Origin: Polytrichum commune
Lineage: Eukaryota; Streptophyta; Polytrichopsida; Polytrichales; Polytrichaceae
Assembly (NCBI GenBank): GCA_950295325.1
Contig: OX485803.1
Coordinates: 37,463,554 to 37,527,553 of the forward strand
DNA length: 64,000 nt
Direction: 5' to 3'
Of this stretch, positions 43,140 to 57,012 are shown in pieces. The stretch's first letter is position 1. Each line of letters starts with the position of its first letter. The notes below the pieces were generated by a model. That model was not told the origin of the DNA. It did no database searches and worked only from the letters and a program-made list of their open reading frames with translations. A program made the position numbers and the translations under genes.

Positions 43140-46100
43140 TCCCAGGTGCGTTTGTTTTCGAAATGTGCAAAGCCTCCATGTGAATTGGGTTGAGTCAAAA
43201 TATCTAGAGATTGTCTCATGTGAATGGGGCAGAGGAACTTCAAATTTGGAATTAACATTTGAGAGAACGAGTTGTAGAAAGAGAAGAGGAATGATGGAAG
43301 CAAGAAGTATCAACTTCTTCTTCTTCTTCATCATCATGATGCTTGCTCTCAAGCTCCTCTCCATAGCTCATGGTTGAGTGGTTCGTGCCACAAAATACTT
43401 AAGAATGTGATCGTCCTTATAATCTACTATATTACATTTTTAAAAGGGTGAACGGCGAAGGTCTTGGGAGTCTTGGGAATTTAGGACTTACCTTTCACAG
43501 CCTTAGCCCTGCCTGCCTTTTCATCGCATGGAGTCGAGAGCGTCAATCTTGATCATCGCCCAACCATTGCCATTGTGCTTTCCTCCTCCCACACACACAC
43601 AATGGCAACCTTGCTGCTCTGTACACACACAAAAAAGGGCCTTGTTGAGAATGATCAATCTCTTCTATCCCTGACTTGCAACCTAAGACTCCAAAGACTG
43701 AAGAGCAATATTCACCGAAAATGGACATCAATTTCAGTATATAAGAACACTTATATACACATCATCTGTGCACCGACACGATCCTAATTTAAATTCAGGC
43801 TGCAAGAAGCTAAGAAAACAATGAGCTCCGAAGAGAAATGAGAGCGGAGACCGACAGAAAGACACCCAGAAAAATTCACCAACCTTGTGAAGAAATGAAC
43901 AAGAATTTGGCAGCATCCACGCTTGGCTTATACCGACAGACAGGAAGACACCTAGAGATGACAAGGAAAGCAGTAATAAATGTGCTCAAATTCAGGTTAG
44001 GCTACTCAGGCCAAGGTTGTTGCTCAACAAACAACAACACCAACAACAACAATAACCCAAGATCCCTCCTCTTTCGTTCTTTTCTTACCTTATGATCGGC
44101 TCTCTGCCTCTGTAAGTTAGAGCTTCCTTGAATGCTTGAGAGGCCGTGTGAGGAAGAATGGCCATGGCATGTGCATGAGGTGGGATGCACATCAACACAA
44201 GAAACTTCACAGCATCTCAGTTCCCGATCAAAAGTCAAAAAGGCATGAATGTGGACCCACATGCTTCAAGAATTACCTCCTTTGACGGATGGATCTCCAC
44301 CATGTATTCACTACCGTGTAAGTTAATGCATTTAGACTTTCACAATTATCGTCTTCCATAACATTACTAAGCAAGTATGGGCCCCTTGGAATATAACCAT
44401 GGAATGTTGGGAGCTCAATCTGACTTTTAGTCTCCTTGTGCAAGGTTTGCGCATCCCATGCTCATATTTTTGGGGCCCACAAAACGCACGCACACTGCTT
44501 TGGGTCTAGCCGCTCGTTTTGGTTAGAGAGTTAGAGTAAGTTACCACTCAAATTAGTTGTATTATGCCCACACTGCCCAGTTAACGGTATAGCCACATAT
44601 TTCAATGTCATTTCAACATCCACACTTAGATAAATAGCGCTCTTTAGTTGTAATTATACTATTTTAGTCATAAAGAAACACAAATGGTGTGGGCCATAAA
44701 CTTATAGTGTATCATAATTAGTGTCATGTTCAAAACTTGGGCCAATTGAGCAAAACTTTGGTTGGTCAACCTTAGCTCCTTTATTAGATTGGTCAACCTT
44801 TTGTAAGTGGTAATTGGGACGTGTGCTTGTGCAATCAGTTAGCTCGCATATGAGCTATCTAGTTGATTTCACTAAATCACATTGTTGGTTAATTCTCCTA
44901 GGTAGGTGGTGCGGTCATTGTTTTAGTTTGCTAGGATTTTGGTTAGAAAACCCTCACTAACTCGTAAGTTAGCTGATTCTTTTGACTAGGTGGTGCGGTT
45001 GGACCCTTAGTACCACATACTGATAGTAGGTTGGGCGGGAAGTAAGTCAAAGAAATCAAGCCTATTTTTTTTTGGAAATTATTGGGCTAGATGCCTAAAT
45101 GAAAGAAAAAATAATCATCAAAATTCCTAAATTTTAGGAAATTTGGTGTGTTGGAAAGCTCAATCCAAAGTCATGAATGAATTTACAAAAACAAGTTACA
45201 ATACATGGATTTGTATTGTAGGATATGCTATGTGCACAAATGAATAAACATACATACACATATTTGCTTAATTTTCCATAAATATTTTTATGGACCACCT
45301 ACACCTTTATTATTATTTTAATTATTGGGAAAAATATGCCCAACTTGCTATCAACATACGATCATGTTAAGTCTCTATTCTTGTTCTGTATATGACAAGT
45401 TATCTTACTATGCTCGCTTACCTTAAATGCTATAAGTACTTGAACCTCTTCCATTGTGATAAGTAACAACCAATTTTTCTTTAGAGTATGCGGGCTTTAA
45501 TCAAACACTAGTCTTATGAAAATGCCTAAATTTTAGTAGTATATGGCAAGGTTTGTAGCTAGAAATGGGCACCAAGAAAACACGTGTTGCAATGTGATTG
45601 GATAGTGTGCTCAATATAAGAACACAAATCTAGGTCAAGGGTTTGAAGTTCCATAGTTCACACAAATGGAAGGGTCTATGCAATCATATAAGGTGTTGTT
45701 GGGTTATCTTTCTTAATATGACACATGAATCTGGATGGTGTACGGTTAGGTGTAAATCTGATAACAAACACCACAAAGATACATGTTTAAAGGAGAGTGG
45801 ACTGCATCTTCAAATCGTATTAGCTACTTTGCATTTAATAGTCGGTAGAATTAGGGGTCTATGCAATCATTTGAGGAATCAACCCACGTGTAAGTCCAAT
45901 AAGCATTACTGAATCAAGGGAAGTACAAGTTTCAACCCATTTTACGTTGAAAAATCAATTTGACCTCTTATAGCTTTTCCATCTCAATTCTGATTTTTAC
46001 ACTTGAATTGTGGCATTGTTCATAATATAATTGCCAACCAAGTGAGACTCCTTGCAATCCTATCCGATGGACAATATTCCACGAGCATTATGTCCATTAC

Positions 46101-47685
46101 ATATTTGTATACCTTATGTTATGAGAGTTTTATGACTCTCGCTTACCTTAAGTGGGAGTGTGTTGGAAAATACATTCCCCGAGATCCCCAAAATGTTTAA
46201 GGTTTATAGAAATTGAATGGTTACTTTTCTTGACTAGCCTAGCCCACTTCTCCTAGGATATGACACATGCAATTAGTATGAGATGGTTAATAAATCTACA
46301 TCAATGCGAAAATCACTTTCCTCATAATTTTTGGAACTTGTATGAATATATTGTGCATGGGGGCATTCACGGTTGAGGTACTACTTTTGGGACAAAGGAC
46401 TTAAGGACTATGTCGCATTGATCTTGGTGTTTATCATGATTTACTATTATTTGATCAATAAATTTTACATAAATAAGTAGATAGTTCATAAGCTTTATCA
46501 AGAAATATTTTTATTATTATTTAATAATCACCCTAAACCCTAAACCCTAAACCACATCAATGGCATTTTTTTGCTATTTAGGTGTGCATTGGAGGTCAAT
46601 TATTTCCTGTTTTGCATCTTAGTACCTTGGTATAAATGTCATGTGTCCATTCATATAATTTTTTTTGTCCAATTCTAATACTAGACGTTCCTTTTACGTG
46701 TGGCCGTAATTATATGTATTTTTGGCCATGTTTGGTGCCTCATGTAAAATTGGGCAATTGGTATTCAATACATACTTGGTTCTATTGGTACACACTTGAA
46801 CGATGATTGTGAGGAAAAAAATTGGGATCGTTTCGATTGATTCTTGTTGTCCTTTTCATTCCTTGATCCTAAGGTGAACAATTAAGACAACACTCCTAAA
46901 TGTCCTTTAAGGAATCAAAATGATATCTTAGATGACCCTATTCCTTCTAAATTAACTTTGTCGGTGTACTCAATATGGAGTATGAAATGTAGGTATGATC
47001 CAAAATATGCTTCACAATACAAATCTAAGCATACCAAGCATGTGAAGTTATCTAAAAAAGTCTTTTTTTCCGTTAGACACCCAAAAGTAGTACCCCAACC
47101 GTGAATGCCCCCGCATCGTCAAAGTGAAATTTCTCATACTCATTAATGGTGATGAAATTATCTTGCTTCTCAAATCATGAGCATGCTTACAAAGACTCCT
47201 CAACAAGCTATACCTTCTCTTCTAGTCTTGATGTCAATTTATCTATGACCACTCATGAGATTTCATGACTTGTCTTTATTTGGCCGAAACAATAGGAAAT
47301 TAAACCAAGAATTTTCCCTAGGTAATGACCACATAGAGACAACACATACCCTGGGTTCTACTCTCATGGCTACTTTGAGCCTTCAAGTATAAGGTGAGAA
47401 ATTTGCAAGTATGAAATTTTTGAAGGCCACCTTGAGGAAAGAAGTGGTAGTTGGAGTCACATGTTGGGAACTCAAAACCTCATCATTCAAAGCCTTGGTG
47501 CTCCCAATTTCTCATGTGGTACAAAGATTTTATTATTTTATTTTTCGGGAAGGAGGGTGTACGAAGATGCAATCTTTGACATCCTACCATACATTGTTGG
47601 CTAATTTATGAGAATCCCCCATGAAATTATAAGCACTTAAAGTAGCCATAGGTTTGCAACAATGACTTGTGCACTTACCCTCCTT
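43140..47685. other. Intergenic, no gene recognised
   Basis: A short block at 43320-43385 ('ctccatagctcatggttgag') matches 38165-38215. Family A repeat fragments lie at about 45725-45800 and 46225-46345. Open frames here show no family resemblance. Confidence 0.4.
46531..46553 (+). repeat. Interstitial telomere-type repeat
   Basis: Three perfect units of CCCTAAA plus two bases, the plant telomere motif. It is too short to be a telomere and is best read as an interstitial tract or telo-box. Confidence 0.9.
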
Positions 47686-47975
47686 CTCGGGGGGTTCACT
47701 CCCTCTTATATTTTGCATACATGTGCGTTCGGGACCTATTTATTGGGGGGGGGGGTTATTTACCTTGCAGAAAAGATTATAAGGTGATGATATTTTACAT
47801 GTAAAAAGCCTGAAAAGATTATATGTGATGGTATTTTACATGTAAACATGTTTCACTATTTTAAAATCCCCTATTTTACATGTACATTTTTTATAAAATT
47901 TATCTACAATGAATATATTGGACCCTATTTTTTATCGCACGTTGTTCTACGATTTTCGCCAGTGAACCCCCCGAG
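47686..47975. mobile_element. hAT-like MITE with perfect 8-bp target duplication
   Basis: A 290-bp element. The terminal inverted repeats are exact over 15 bp (CTCGGGGGGTTCACT at 47686-47700; reverse complement at 47961-47975). Both sides carry CCCTCCTT (47678-47685 and 47976-47983), an 8-bp duplication as made by hAT transposases. The interior has a poly-G run and a short duplication around 'gaaaagattat' (47770 and 47811). Non-coding. Confidence 0.93.
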
Positions 47976-49609
47976 CCCTCCTTGTAGTTAGTCAATCAAG
48001 CAACCTTACTCTCTCAAAACCTAGTTGAACAAGGATATGACACTTGGTACAAAATGACATTCATTTGGAAGGCATGATGGGGTCTACCACAATGGGAAAC
48101 TCAATACATCTTAGCACCACCAAAAATTGTATTTGATGCTATCAAACATAACTTTCTTGCTAAAGAGTGGAACTCTTTCCACCTCACAGGATAGAAATTA
48201 GTCTACCTTCACCTCAAGGATTTTTTCAACTATAAATGAGAATCGTACTTGAAGCAACCTTTGACAATACCCATGACATAAGATTGTTTTTGTGTATTGC
48301 ACCTAGAATCATAGACTTGCCATTGAAATTGGATGACGGTCGACTATCCCAATTCCAATGGATAAATATTATTTGAGTTATGTTATGAAAATGCAATCAA
48401 AGATGAGGCACACTTTGTGTTGGAGTGCCCCCTCTACAAGTCCATAGGTTCCCTTCCCTATTACAAAATGTAGTACTAGGAAGTGTAAAGTCTTTCTTCA
48501 ATTGTATCATCAAGTTGATGTTAGCGTATATTATACTGAGGCCACTAAACTTTGTTACAATACGGAACGAGCTTATTTAACACCCTCTTGATGGACTTCT
48601 AGAACTATAAAATCAGTTTCATCTCGTTTATATGGTCATATAGATCTCTCCACAATTATGTTGATTATTGAACCTGAAATAGGTATCATGTTTTGAACAT
48701 GCAATTCATTTTAGTTTTTTAAACATTCCTTTTTGATATCCGTTCTCAAAGCCACACCAAACCACATATCACTCATATGTAGGTGTCCAAATAAGATAAG
48801 TACCTGAATTAGGCACGTCTACCTTAAAGGAGTCAAATTTTGATAGCACCCACAAAATTTCAAGGCATTTTGGCTCTCAATACTTCTACATGTTGCCATG
48901 CATGGAAGATTAAGAAACATGACATCTTTTTCTTTTTTGGCATAATTTGAAAAAAAATCAATTGCAAAAGGAACCAAAATACAACCACCCCATAGTAAAC
49001 AACGCCAAACCGGGGGGAGATCAAGAAATAATGCCCATTTGAGGCCTAACCTTCCACGTGACCATCAAGTTACTCCAAGTCACAATGAGACCATTGACCC
49101 CCCCCCCCCCCGCCCCAGTCGAGTCAAAATTGTTAAGAATATCTTGGTAGGCAATGTCTGGAGCCTTTTCCAATTCCGCGAGAGTCTGTGCCACTCAACC
49201 CTACCAAAATCATGCACGGCGTCCCAAATGACTTGTCATGTTTTCTCAATGGGCCATTGCAGCGCTTTAAACACCAAGTCATTTCATTGGCGCTAAGTAA
49301 TCCACAAAAGACCACTCCTTCATAAGAACTAAATGCAGTTGAACCGTTTCAGTGTTTTGCACAAAGGTTGGTCAAAAAGACATTGCATCATAGAAAAAGA
49401 TTTCCTCGGACCAAGGTTCCCTCTGTTGGCAAAGAGTAACCACATGATAACTATACATGGCATCTCATGTCTCCATTCCTTCGATTTCTTGCAACTACTT
49501 GCATATGATACGTTGACTTATATACACATGATTAAACAAGTTTTAGCTATTTTTGATTAAGTACTATTCAATTGCTAAATAAACATTAAATAGTAAAGTT
49601 ATCAGGTAC

Positions 49610-49765
49610 ATGAAGACTTTGTTGATCACGAGACTTTCGGCAATGAACGGGGAGAACCGGCTGGTAGTTAATTATGAACCGGTTGAGTTTGGGAAATAAC
49701 CGGTCGACGTTCAATACTTCAGGAAAACTACTGATTGTTTTAGAAGAATCTATGGAATATACCCT
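49610..49765 (-). repeat. Dispersed repeat family F, copy 1
   Basis: In reverse complement it matches 56645-56810: both contain a block like 'gggtatattcc', then a 'gaagt.ttgaac.tc' block, 'ggttattt', 'aaactcaaccggttca' and 'gttc.cccgttcattg'. Confidence 0.6.
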
Positions 49766-49802
49766 CATTTAATGAACTAAAATCGAAAGATGTCAATATA
49801 AT

Positions 49803-49947
49803 ATTATTCATATTCATAATAGTGTTATGTGAGACTGACAATATTCTACAGTAGATTCGTCACATTCAGGCTAACTGTGGAGAATATTCAGGAATATTTC
49901 GTGAAATATTATCAGTCCCACATTACACTGTTATGGATCTGAATAAT
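49803..49947. mobile_element. Fold-back MITE, about 44-bp arms
   Basis: The left arm 'attattcatattcataata' and the reverse complement of the right arm, 'attattcagatccataaca', stay similar for about 44 bp (through 'gagactgacaatattc'). Total about 145 bp, no coding content, target duplication unclear. Confidence 0.8.
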
Positions 49948-50457
49948 GTTATGAATAATGTCATGAACATGTAACCAATCGGACTTGGAAACACTATGAT
50001 ATCGACCGATTAAGCTCAAAATTCTCCCCGGACACTGACTTACGGAGTGATTGGTTGATTTGAATACATGTTGTGATGTCAGTGGTCTTCAGTGCCAAAT
50101 TTGTGCACTTGTCTATTTTGCATAGGCAATGCGCTTCTTGAAGAGCTTAATTACATTGATTACTATGGGGCTTTATCAGCTCATCATGTCTGAAAACTTT
50201 TATGGATTTTATATGTGTTATATTAAGAGTGCAGCATTAAGAGTGTAACTTGATGCTCAATAATGTTTCCTCAATTCATGTGTAAAAGCTTCAGTTGTTG
50301 ACTTTGCTTATTCATATAGCTTATGCATTCAGACACATTCCATGCACTAGCTTCTTCATTTTTGCTCAAACTAAGGCCGTGTGTATCATAAACATCATGT
50401 TTATGTCTGAACTAGGTCGTGTAAGGAGCTATTCCAAGGGATAGCGAATAAACGCTA

Positions 50458-50747
50458 CACTAAGTATGATATTGAGGGTCACCAATTCTGATTGTCTTTG
50501 CTTGATACCAATTTTATAGTGTCACCAACACCAAATGTTAACCCAACATTCTTTTGTCATTCTTTGTAAATCTTTTTTGGAATTTGTAGATTGACAGTGT
50601 TGAAATTATTGTCACTTGCCAAGTGATTTTCCATTCAAATTTCCACCATTCATGACAATATCTGTTCACTTATTCACGAGAAGTGTCATCCAAAAAGTTA
50701 CCGTAGAGACTTAAAATACCATATGACACAAAATATCATATCTAGTG
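50458..50747. mobile_element. MITE with palindromic terminal repeats (family P), copy 2
   Basis: Homologous to 9330-9694 but more diverged and with an internal deletion. Flanked by TA (50456-50457, 50748-50749). Confidence 0.8.
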
Positions 50748-51453
50748 TAGCAGTGCTTTGATTGTTTACACATATGAAGTCAAAAGATTCATTACCTTCA
50801 ATTTCAACGTTTATAGTGATTGAATTGGACATAATATTATTCAATTGCTATCAACCGTTTCATTCTAATAATATTCAATGATTATGCTTCATTTGTGTTC
50901 ATCAAGTTGAATATGCTTAGACAAACGTCCATAGGGTATAATTATAACACCTTCCATGACATATTCCCGGTCCCACGCAACCTGGTCACTCAACTAAATA
51001 ATGTTATGGACAGAAAGTGCAGTATATGAACGCAAGACCCGATTCCAAGTTTGTGATGGGTTAGGTCTTACTAGATCACAATAGGTGTACGATGCCACTT
51101 GAAATTTGAAACAAGTAATAAATAAACGAATAAATAAATAAGAGTTTCGCACCCTACATAGTGAACCCTATGAAACTCGACCTAAAGTTACCGACTCTCA
51201 AATATGTGCACGAGTTGCAGCCTGCCCAATGTTATGCATAGCTTATAATGTACTTTAAATAGTGTGGCCTTCCAAAAATGACTTTGACTTTCTTCGACTT
51301 GTGGATTTAGAATGTCTAGTCAGTATAATAGATCAGTTCGTAAATGTTCTTTTGCAATGCCACAAGCAAGCAAAACCATTGGGCATGAACTTGACATAAG
51401 GTCCGTCCTAGAGTGTTCCCGTCAAAGAGAAAACTACACTAATTATCTCAATT

Positions 51454-51637
51454 AGTGCGTATCACTATTTGGAGTTATGTAGTGCTATGACTATCTATTG
51501 AGAATGTAATATTTTACCAAGCAAAGTTATTTATGTTTTATAGTGTCTGAACAACATGTAGAACTTTCGTTAGTAAAAATTGAACTCATGAGTAAGACGT
51601 TATTGCACTTTGTAACTTCAAAATAGTAACACGCACT
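51454..51637. mobile_element. MITE family G, copy 1
   Basis: The left end 'agtgcgtatcactatttgga' and the reverse complement of the right end, 'agtgcgtgttactattttga', form TIRs of about 32 bp. Related to 52592-52799, 53866-54076 and 59053-59586. Confidence 0.8.
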
Positions 51638-52134
51638 GATTGTGATAACTAAGATAACGGATATGTGAATTACATAAGTACCTTTGACGTTTTAATGGAG
51701 TGACTATCACCACCATGATAACATCCACAAGGAATTGCCTTGCATCCCTAGGAGAAATATGCAAATCTATCATAGTGAAAGATTGGTAGATTTTCTAGTC
51801 ACATATAACAACTTTCTAGTGCCACAAAAAATTTACGATAAACTCATATGTTGTAGTGTATGATATGTTCAATAACTACACTAAAACAAACTTTCAATGT
51901 AGTATTGCATTTGGTGCATTTATTGGTTCATCTTTACTATAGCAAAATGCAAATTTTCACATAGGATATGGGTATGGTTGTAAGAGTGCTACGTGACCTA
52001 AGAGCATTTAAATTTTTAAAATTAAAAATTAAAAATCCAAGGATAAGTAGCTTAAAAAACAAAGTCAAAACCCAAAGCAGTAAACACTCAACTATAAACA
52101 ACGTGGCAATAAATTAGACACCCTTGTTCAGTTA

Positions 52135-52500
52135 CTTCTTTTTGTTTAGACACCTATATTTGAGTGATATGTGATTGAATATGGACTTGAGAACAAATAT
52201 CCAAATGACATGTGTTTAAAAGAGATTGGGTTGTGTGTTCAAAATACGATAATTATTCTAGGTTCCAGAATCAACAAAATAGGGAGACCCATATAACCAT
52301 TTGATGAGCATGAGGAGCTTCACTATGATGTTGAATAAGATGTTCATACATGCTCCATAGATAATGAGGAAAGTTTCTACTGCCTAGGTATGAATTGGCT
52401 ACATAACCATCTCTTGCTAACTGCATGTTTCATATCCTATGAAATGTGGGCTAGTTGGAAAAAATAATCACTTAAGACCCACATACCTTACATGAACACC
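52135..52500 (+). repeat. Dispersed repeat family A, copy 4
   Basis: Colinear with 28338-28720 and 30900-31235. It begins near 'tttagacacctatatttgag' and ends after 'catatcctatgaaatgtggg'. Confidence 0.78.
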
Positions 52501-52591
52501 TCCAATAATTGAGCTTTGGCTTGTGTGTTTTCTTGTTATGATTTAAACGTGTGTGGGTGATGATGGATAGATGACCAAGCACTTCACTAAC

Positions 52592-52799
52592 CATTGCGTC
52601 ACTCACTATTTGAAATTATGCAACGCTATAACTATTTATTCTATATCTCATTTTTATTTTTTTGGTTGCCAACAAAGGTCGATTTGGTTGTTTGAGCATT
52701 ATAGAACATTGTCATCTTGACTTGCTTAATTTTTTTACATTAATAGTCAAACATAAGTTATATAGCATTGTGTAAGTCTAAATAGTAAAGTGACACTAA
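52592..52799. mobile_element. MITE family G, copy 2
   Basis: The ends are 'gcgtcactcactatttgaaa' and an imperfect reverse complement at 52765-52799. The interior 'gttgtttgagcattatagaa' matches family G copy 4 near 59130. Confidence 0.75.
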
Positions 52800-53094
52800 C
52801 TACAATAATATGTAGTGTACCTTTTTCACATGCACGAGGGTACCATGTTTGGATTATGACTTTCACTTGTCACAAGTTTACACGGCGTTCCTTGGGTCAC
52901 GCGAATGTATGTCAAAGTCAATGTATTGTTTATGATCACGTACTATGCATTTGCCCCCCTGCCCCCCCCCCCCCCCAAAAAAAAAGATGGGCCCACTCGA
53001 AAAAACATTAGAAAACTTCTTCTTCATTTGACTTTTAACATTCGGAGTCCCTAGCTAATTTGGGTACCTTGTTATATCGTAGTTGCCGACACTA

Positions 53095-53390
53095 AAGGTC
53101 GGTTTGCACCATGGACCATGAAGTCATCCCAGGGCGTTGTAAGAGCATTGATTGGTTATGGAACTCGTCCTAGGACCACTTCAGTTTACACCAAGGAAAG
53201 AATGACAGAGTGACCAATGGAGGTCGAGGTCTCCAAAAGACTTCTTTTAAGACCTACACAATCCACTGACATGGTCCAACATATTTTGCGGTGAGAGAGG
53301 CAAGAGAGGTGGTCTCGTAAGGAAAAAGACAGGGGCCCATGGTAAAGAAATGCCGTTATAATTTTTTTTAAGAATTTTCTTTTGGGGATG
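53095..53390. repeat. Dispersed repeat family B, copy 2
   Basis: Colinear with 7330-7610 (see there). Confidence 0.65.
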
Positions 53391-53865
53391 TATATGAAAT
53401 GGCAGCTCCCCTCTATTACAAAATAACATTATATTTTCAAAAACCAATAAAATGTTATGACGTAGTTACGAGCAATTAGGTCGCCCCACGCTAATGTATT
53501 GACATTTCACACTGTTTTAAATATTTATTACAACCGGAACCAAATACATGAATCATGCTCTTCATGTGGTTGCTATACGGATGAATACTATATATATATA
53601 TAAGATTTGGTAAAATAATTTAGACCTAAGATAATATGCATATATAACTTATTGGCAAGCTATTCGTGAAGGCAATTGCACATATCAATGTACATCCTGT
53701 AGTTCGTATAAGTCATTGATTTTGAAGGAATTCTACCCTATGTCATTATTATGTTTTAGCACTCAAGTTGTTGAATCAAATCAATGTCTAACTTACAAAA
53801 ATTTCTTCATGTAGCGTCCTTGAAGTCCCATGATGCCTATTACAAACTCTCCAAAATGGCATCAC

Positions 53866-54076
53866 CGTTTATGGTTATATAGCGTTGCTTACCATTTGAA
53901 ATTATGTTATGCTACACATTTTTACTATAATTTCCTTCTACCAACAAAGATGAAATAGATTAGTTGGATATCGTAGAATGTAAACGACTTAAAATACATA
54001 AATGATTATGCTCTACGCAAAAGGTTATTGCATTGGATAAATTTAGTTAGTAAGTGACATCACATACCGAAAACAA
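53866..54076. mobile_element. MITE family G, copy 3
   Basis: The left end contains 'accatttgaaattatgttat' and the right end 'tagttagtaagtgacatcac'. It is the most diverged of the four copies. Confidence 0.6.
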
Positions 54077-54399
54077 TGTAGTACCTAGTTTAGGAACATG
54101 TGCATAATGAACTTGGGTGACATGGTGAAGAAAACTTTCAACCAAAGATGAGGGGATTTTGATGACGTGCATGAATGATTTCCTTGGGTTTCAAAACTCA
54201 TTTAAGCATCTAAGTCAAACAACTGGATATAGTCTTGCTCAACAACTAAAATTAGCAGCATAAAATTCTAGGTTGCTTAATCCTTGTAGGATCGTTTATA
54301 CAAATTACCAATTCTCAAATTGTTGTTATTGTTAGTTTGAGCTAGTGTAAAGTGGCCATGCTCTATTTCACGGAGGCCTACCGCACTTTGTCACTCTAG

Positions 54400-55760
54400 A
54401 GAATGGGTTGGTTTGAAACCGTCATGATGTACTTTTAGTCTCATGAACTTTTTTGGCTATCATGACTTTAGAATCTCGTTCATTCCATTGTGTGATATCA
54501 AGGGGGCAATGATATTGGGCAAGAGAAAAGTGGTGTCAATGCAAAGAATGCTTGGAATTCCATTGGTTTGTGGCCCACAAAATGAAAGTTCCTAAGTGAC
54601 TTCCATAAGGTAGCTTAGGGTTTTGACTAAGAGCTTGTCAATAGTTGCTACGAACTTGTTGCAGAAATTCCACGTGTGATTCACCAAGTAGCCATATGAG
54701 CATCGGAAACCAAGTACAAGTGCAACCACTCAAATGTGTAGCGGACACAACAAGTGTGAGTAAAAAACTCCTCCCCAATGAGAATGCTCCTTTCTTCAAG
54801 CTCTTGACCAATGTTGGACTGGTATACAGGTGAATGCATGATATCCATAATGAACATCAATAATGGTATCAAAGAACCTACCCGTGGGTATCAACATTAT
54901 TATACCAATCAAACATTGATATTTGATGGGTATGTCAAGGTGAGAGTATCTTTGTATACCCGAGTTGTTATTTGGGTCGATACCATTCCAAATCATATTG
55001 ACACCAGGGTGATAATATTTTACATAGGTATGAAAGTTTTTGCATGGTATATAAACCCAAATGGTATTGAAAATAAATAAACAAAATACAATCAAATACC
55101 ACACACCGTACTGGTATTGACTAGTGTGAATTCCTCATTATAGATACCCAAATGGTCTTTTTTTTTAAAATTTTAAAAATGGTATTTGTCCAACACTGCT
55201 CTCAACCTCTCGGCATAAAGGGGACCTAATAATATTTCTTGGCATGCTTCAAGGATCCTACACTTTGCTTAATGGTTAGCACATCACAACCCTCTAAAGT
55301 AAATCTCAACACATCGTTCATATCGACTCAATTACATGAGACTACAACATTGAATCAATGTAATCAAACATAGTCCCATTAATTGCAATGTTGATATTTT
55401 GTTAACTCTTGAGGGTCGTAACATTTCTAAGCATGAAAGTTCATTCTCTTCTTTGTTTATGGTCACATAACATTATTAAGTAGCGTGAGTTTGTTCATGT
55501 GGGCCCCGAGAATATAAATATGGGATGCCACTACTAGTGCAATCTCACCATACATTTGTAGTGCCTACATCATACATTTCACCATACATCTACAATGACT
55601 AACCCGTGCCTAACTGAGAAGATCTATGGATCAAAAGCCCATTTATGTAGATGTGTTCACTTGTCCCAACACTCCAACTCACCTACTTGACATTAAATAT
55701 ACTTGACTCATGGATTCTTATGATAATTGTTATTGATTCAGACATCAATACAGTAAATAG
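54400..55760. other. Intergenic, no gene recognised
   Basis: AT-rich. Overlapping open frames on both strands at 54800-55100 reflect a locally repetitive stretch of 'tacc' and 'ggtat' motifs rather than a recognisable protein. Confidence 0.35.
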
Positions 55761-55764
55761 TCTT

Positions 55765-56060
55765 AACATTGTGGGTCACGGTAATTTTCTAGGACCCACA
55801 TTAAGTTTTTGGTAGAAAATTAGCGTGGTCACATAAAAAAACAATTCCCTAGAGAATTAATGTCAGTGATTCTTTCTTATTTTTGTGTCACTATTTTCCT
55901 ATAACTAAAATTTCATTTCTTGGTTTGAAGTTTGCATGAAGACTAGGGGAAGGCCCAAGGCCTTGGGCCCACATTATTTCCACCCTGACTATAAAATTAG
56001 GGTAGATGTCTACAAGTCAAGCCCACGTAACAAGTAAACCATTCTAAAGAATGTTATGGT
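55765..56060. repeat. Dispersed repeat family C, copy 2
   Basis: Weakly colinear with 29290-29640 in the beta-glucosidase gene. Confidence 0.55.
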
Positions 56061-56166
56061 CACATGACGGTCACTATAATGTAGCAATGTGCATCAACAT
56101 CATTGTCTACGGAGGTTTTTGGACATAATCAGTCAAAATTCTAATGTTTCCAAGTCCACCAAGTTA

Positions 56167-56611
56167 TTGTCCACCCTCTATAAATGTTACACCTATAAGT
56201 GTTAACCCTCTCTAAATGTTAACTTTCTTCTACTCCCCACATATTGCACACTATAAATGTTAAACGTGTTAACTGTTAACAAAATGGTACTCCCTTCTTT
56301 GTAAATTTGACTTTATAAATGTTAACGAATGAAATACAACCATAATATGGATGATAAAAACTACACATCCAGTTACATTCCTCTCTCTCACCCGTGATTT
56401 GTAAACTTGATATTGAATAAAGTTTTGATTGGGTTTGCAATTTTATGAATGGTATTCTCTCACAAGGACTCTTCACAATTGCTTATATTTATAAATGTTA
56501 AGATTTGTATATTGCTCAAAAAAGTAATTTTATAATTGTTAATTGTTAACACGTCTATAAATGTTAACTTTGATCCACTCCCGAGGGTTAACATTTATAG
56601 AGGGTAGACTG
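56167..56611. mobile_element. pogo-like MITE with 'tataaatgttaa' subterminal repeats
   Basis: The left end contains 'gtccaccctctataaatgtt' and the right end is its reverse complement, ending 'agagggtagactg' followed by TA. The motif 'ctataaatgttaa' recurs about eight times in both orientations. The 'cagtctaccctc' style of terminus links it to the pogo-like families M and M2. Confidence 0.75.
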
Positions 56612-56644
56612 TATATAGTGTGGTCTTCCGGGTATTCTTAATTA

Positions 56645-56810
56645 GTTCGAGGTATATTCCTCAGATTCCCTTAAATTGATGGGTAATTTTCATGAAGTCT
56701 TGAACTTCGGTCAGTTATTTCTGAAACTCAACCAGTTCATCTAATATTATAACTAACGAGCAGCTAGTTCCCGCCCATTCATTCATTGATGAACGTTGAC
56801 TTATCATTTA
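56645..56810 (+). repeat. Dispersed repeat family F, copy 2
   Basis: Inverted relative to 49610-49765 (see there). It follows the pogo-like MITE by about 30 bases. Confidence 0.6.
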
Positions 56811-57012
56811 AGACTTTTGTTCACTTGCATTTAAGAAGGGAGCAGTGAGCATGACGCATCTTGATTCTCTAACTATAGATTTCTGTATAGATTTCTCAAG
56901 GCTGTTTGCCCCCTCCTTTGCCCACTTGCCGTATAATAACAATAATAACAATATATATTATAATATGAATACGGAGGACAAATAAACAATTCGATATCCA
57001 CTTTAGTGAGTA

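Noticed and set aside
43128-43377. Minus-strand frame with a hydrophobic start resembling a signal peptide
   Set aside because: The hydrophobic part comes from a 'ttcttc' repeat and a dispersed block also seen near 38190; no family match and no exon partner.
54796-55104. Overlapping frames of about 90-100 codons on both strands
   Set aside because: Low-complexity repeated motifs; neither frame resembles a known protein.
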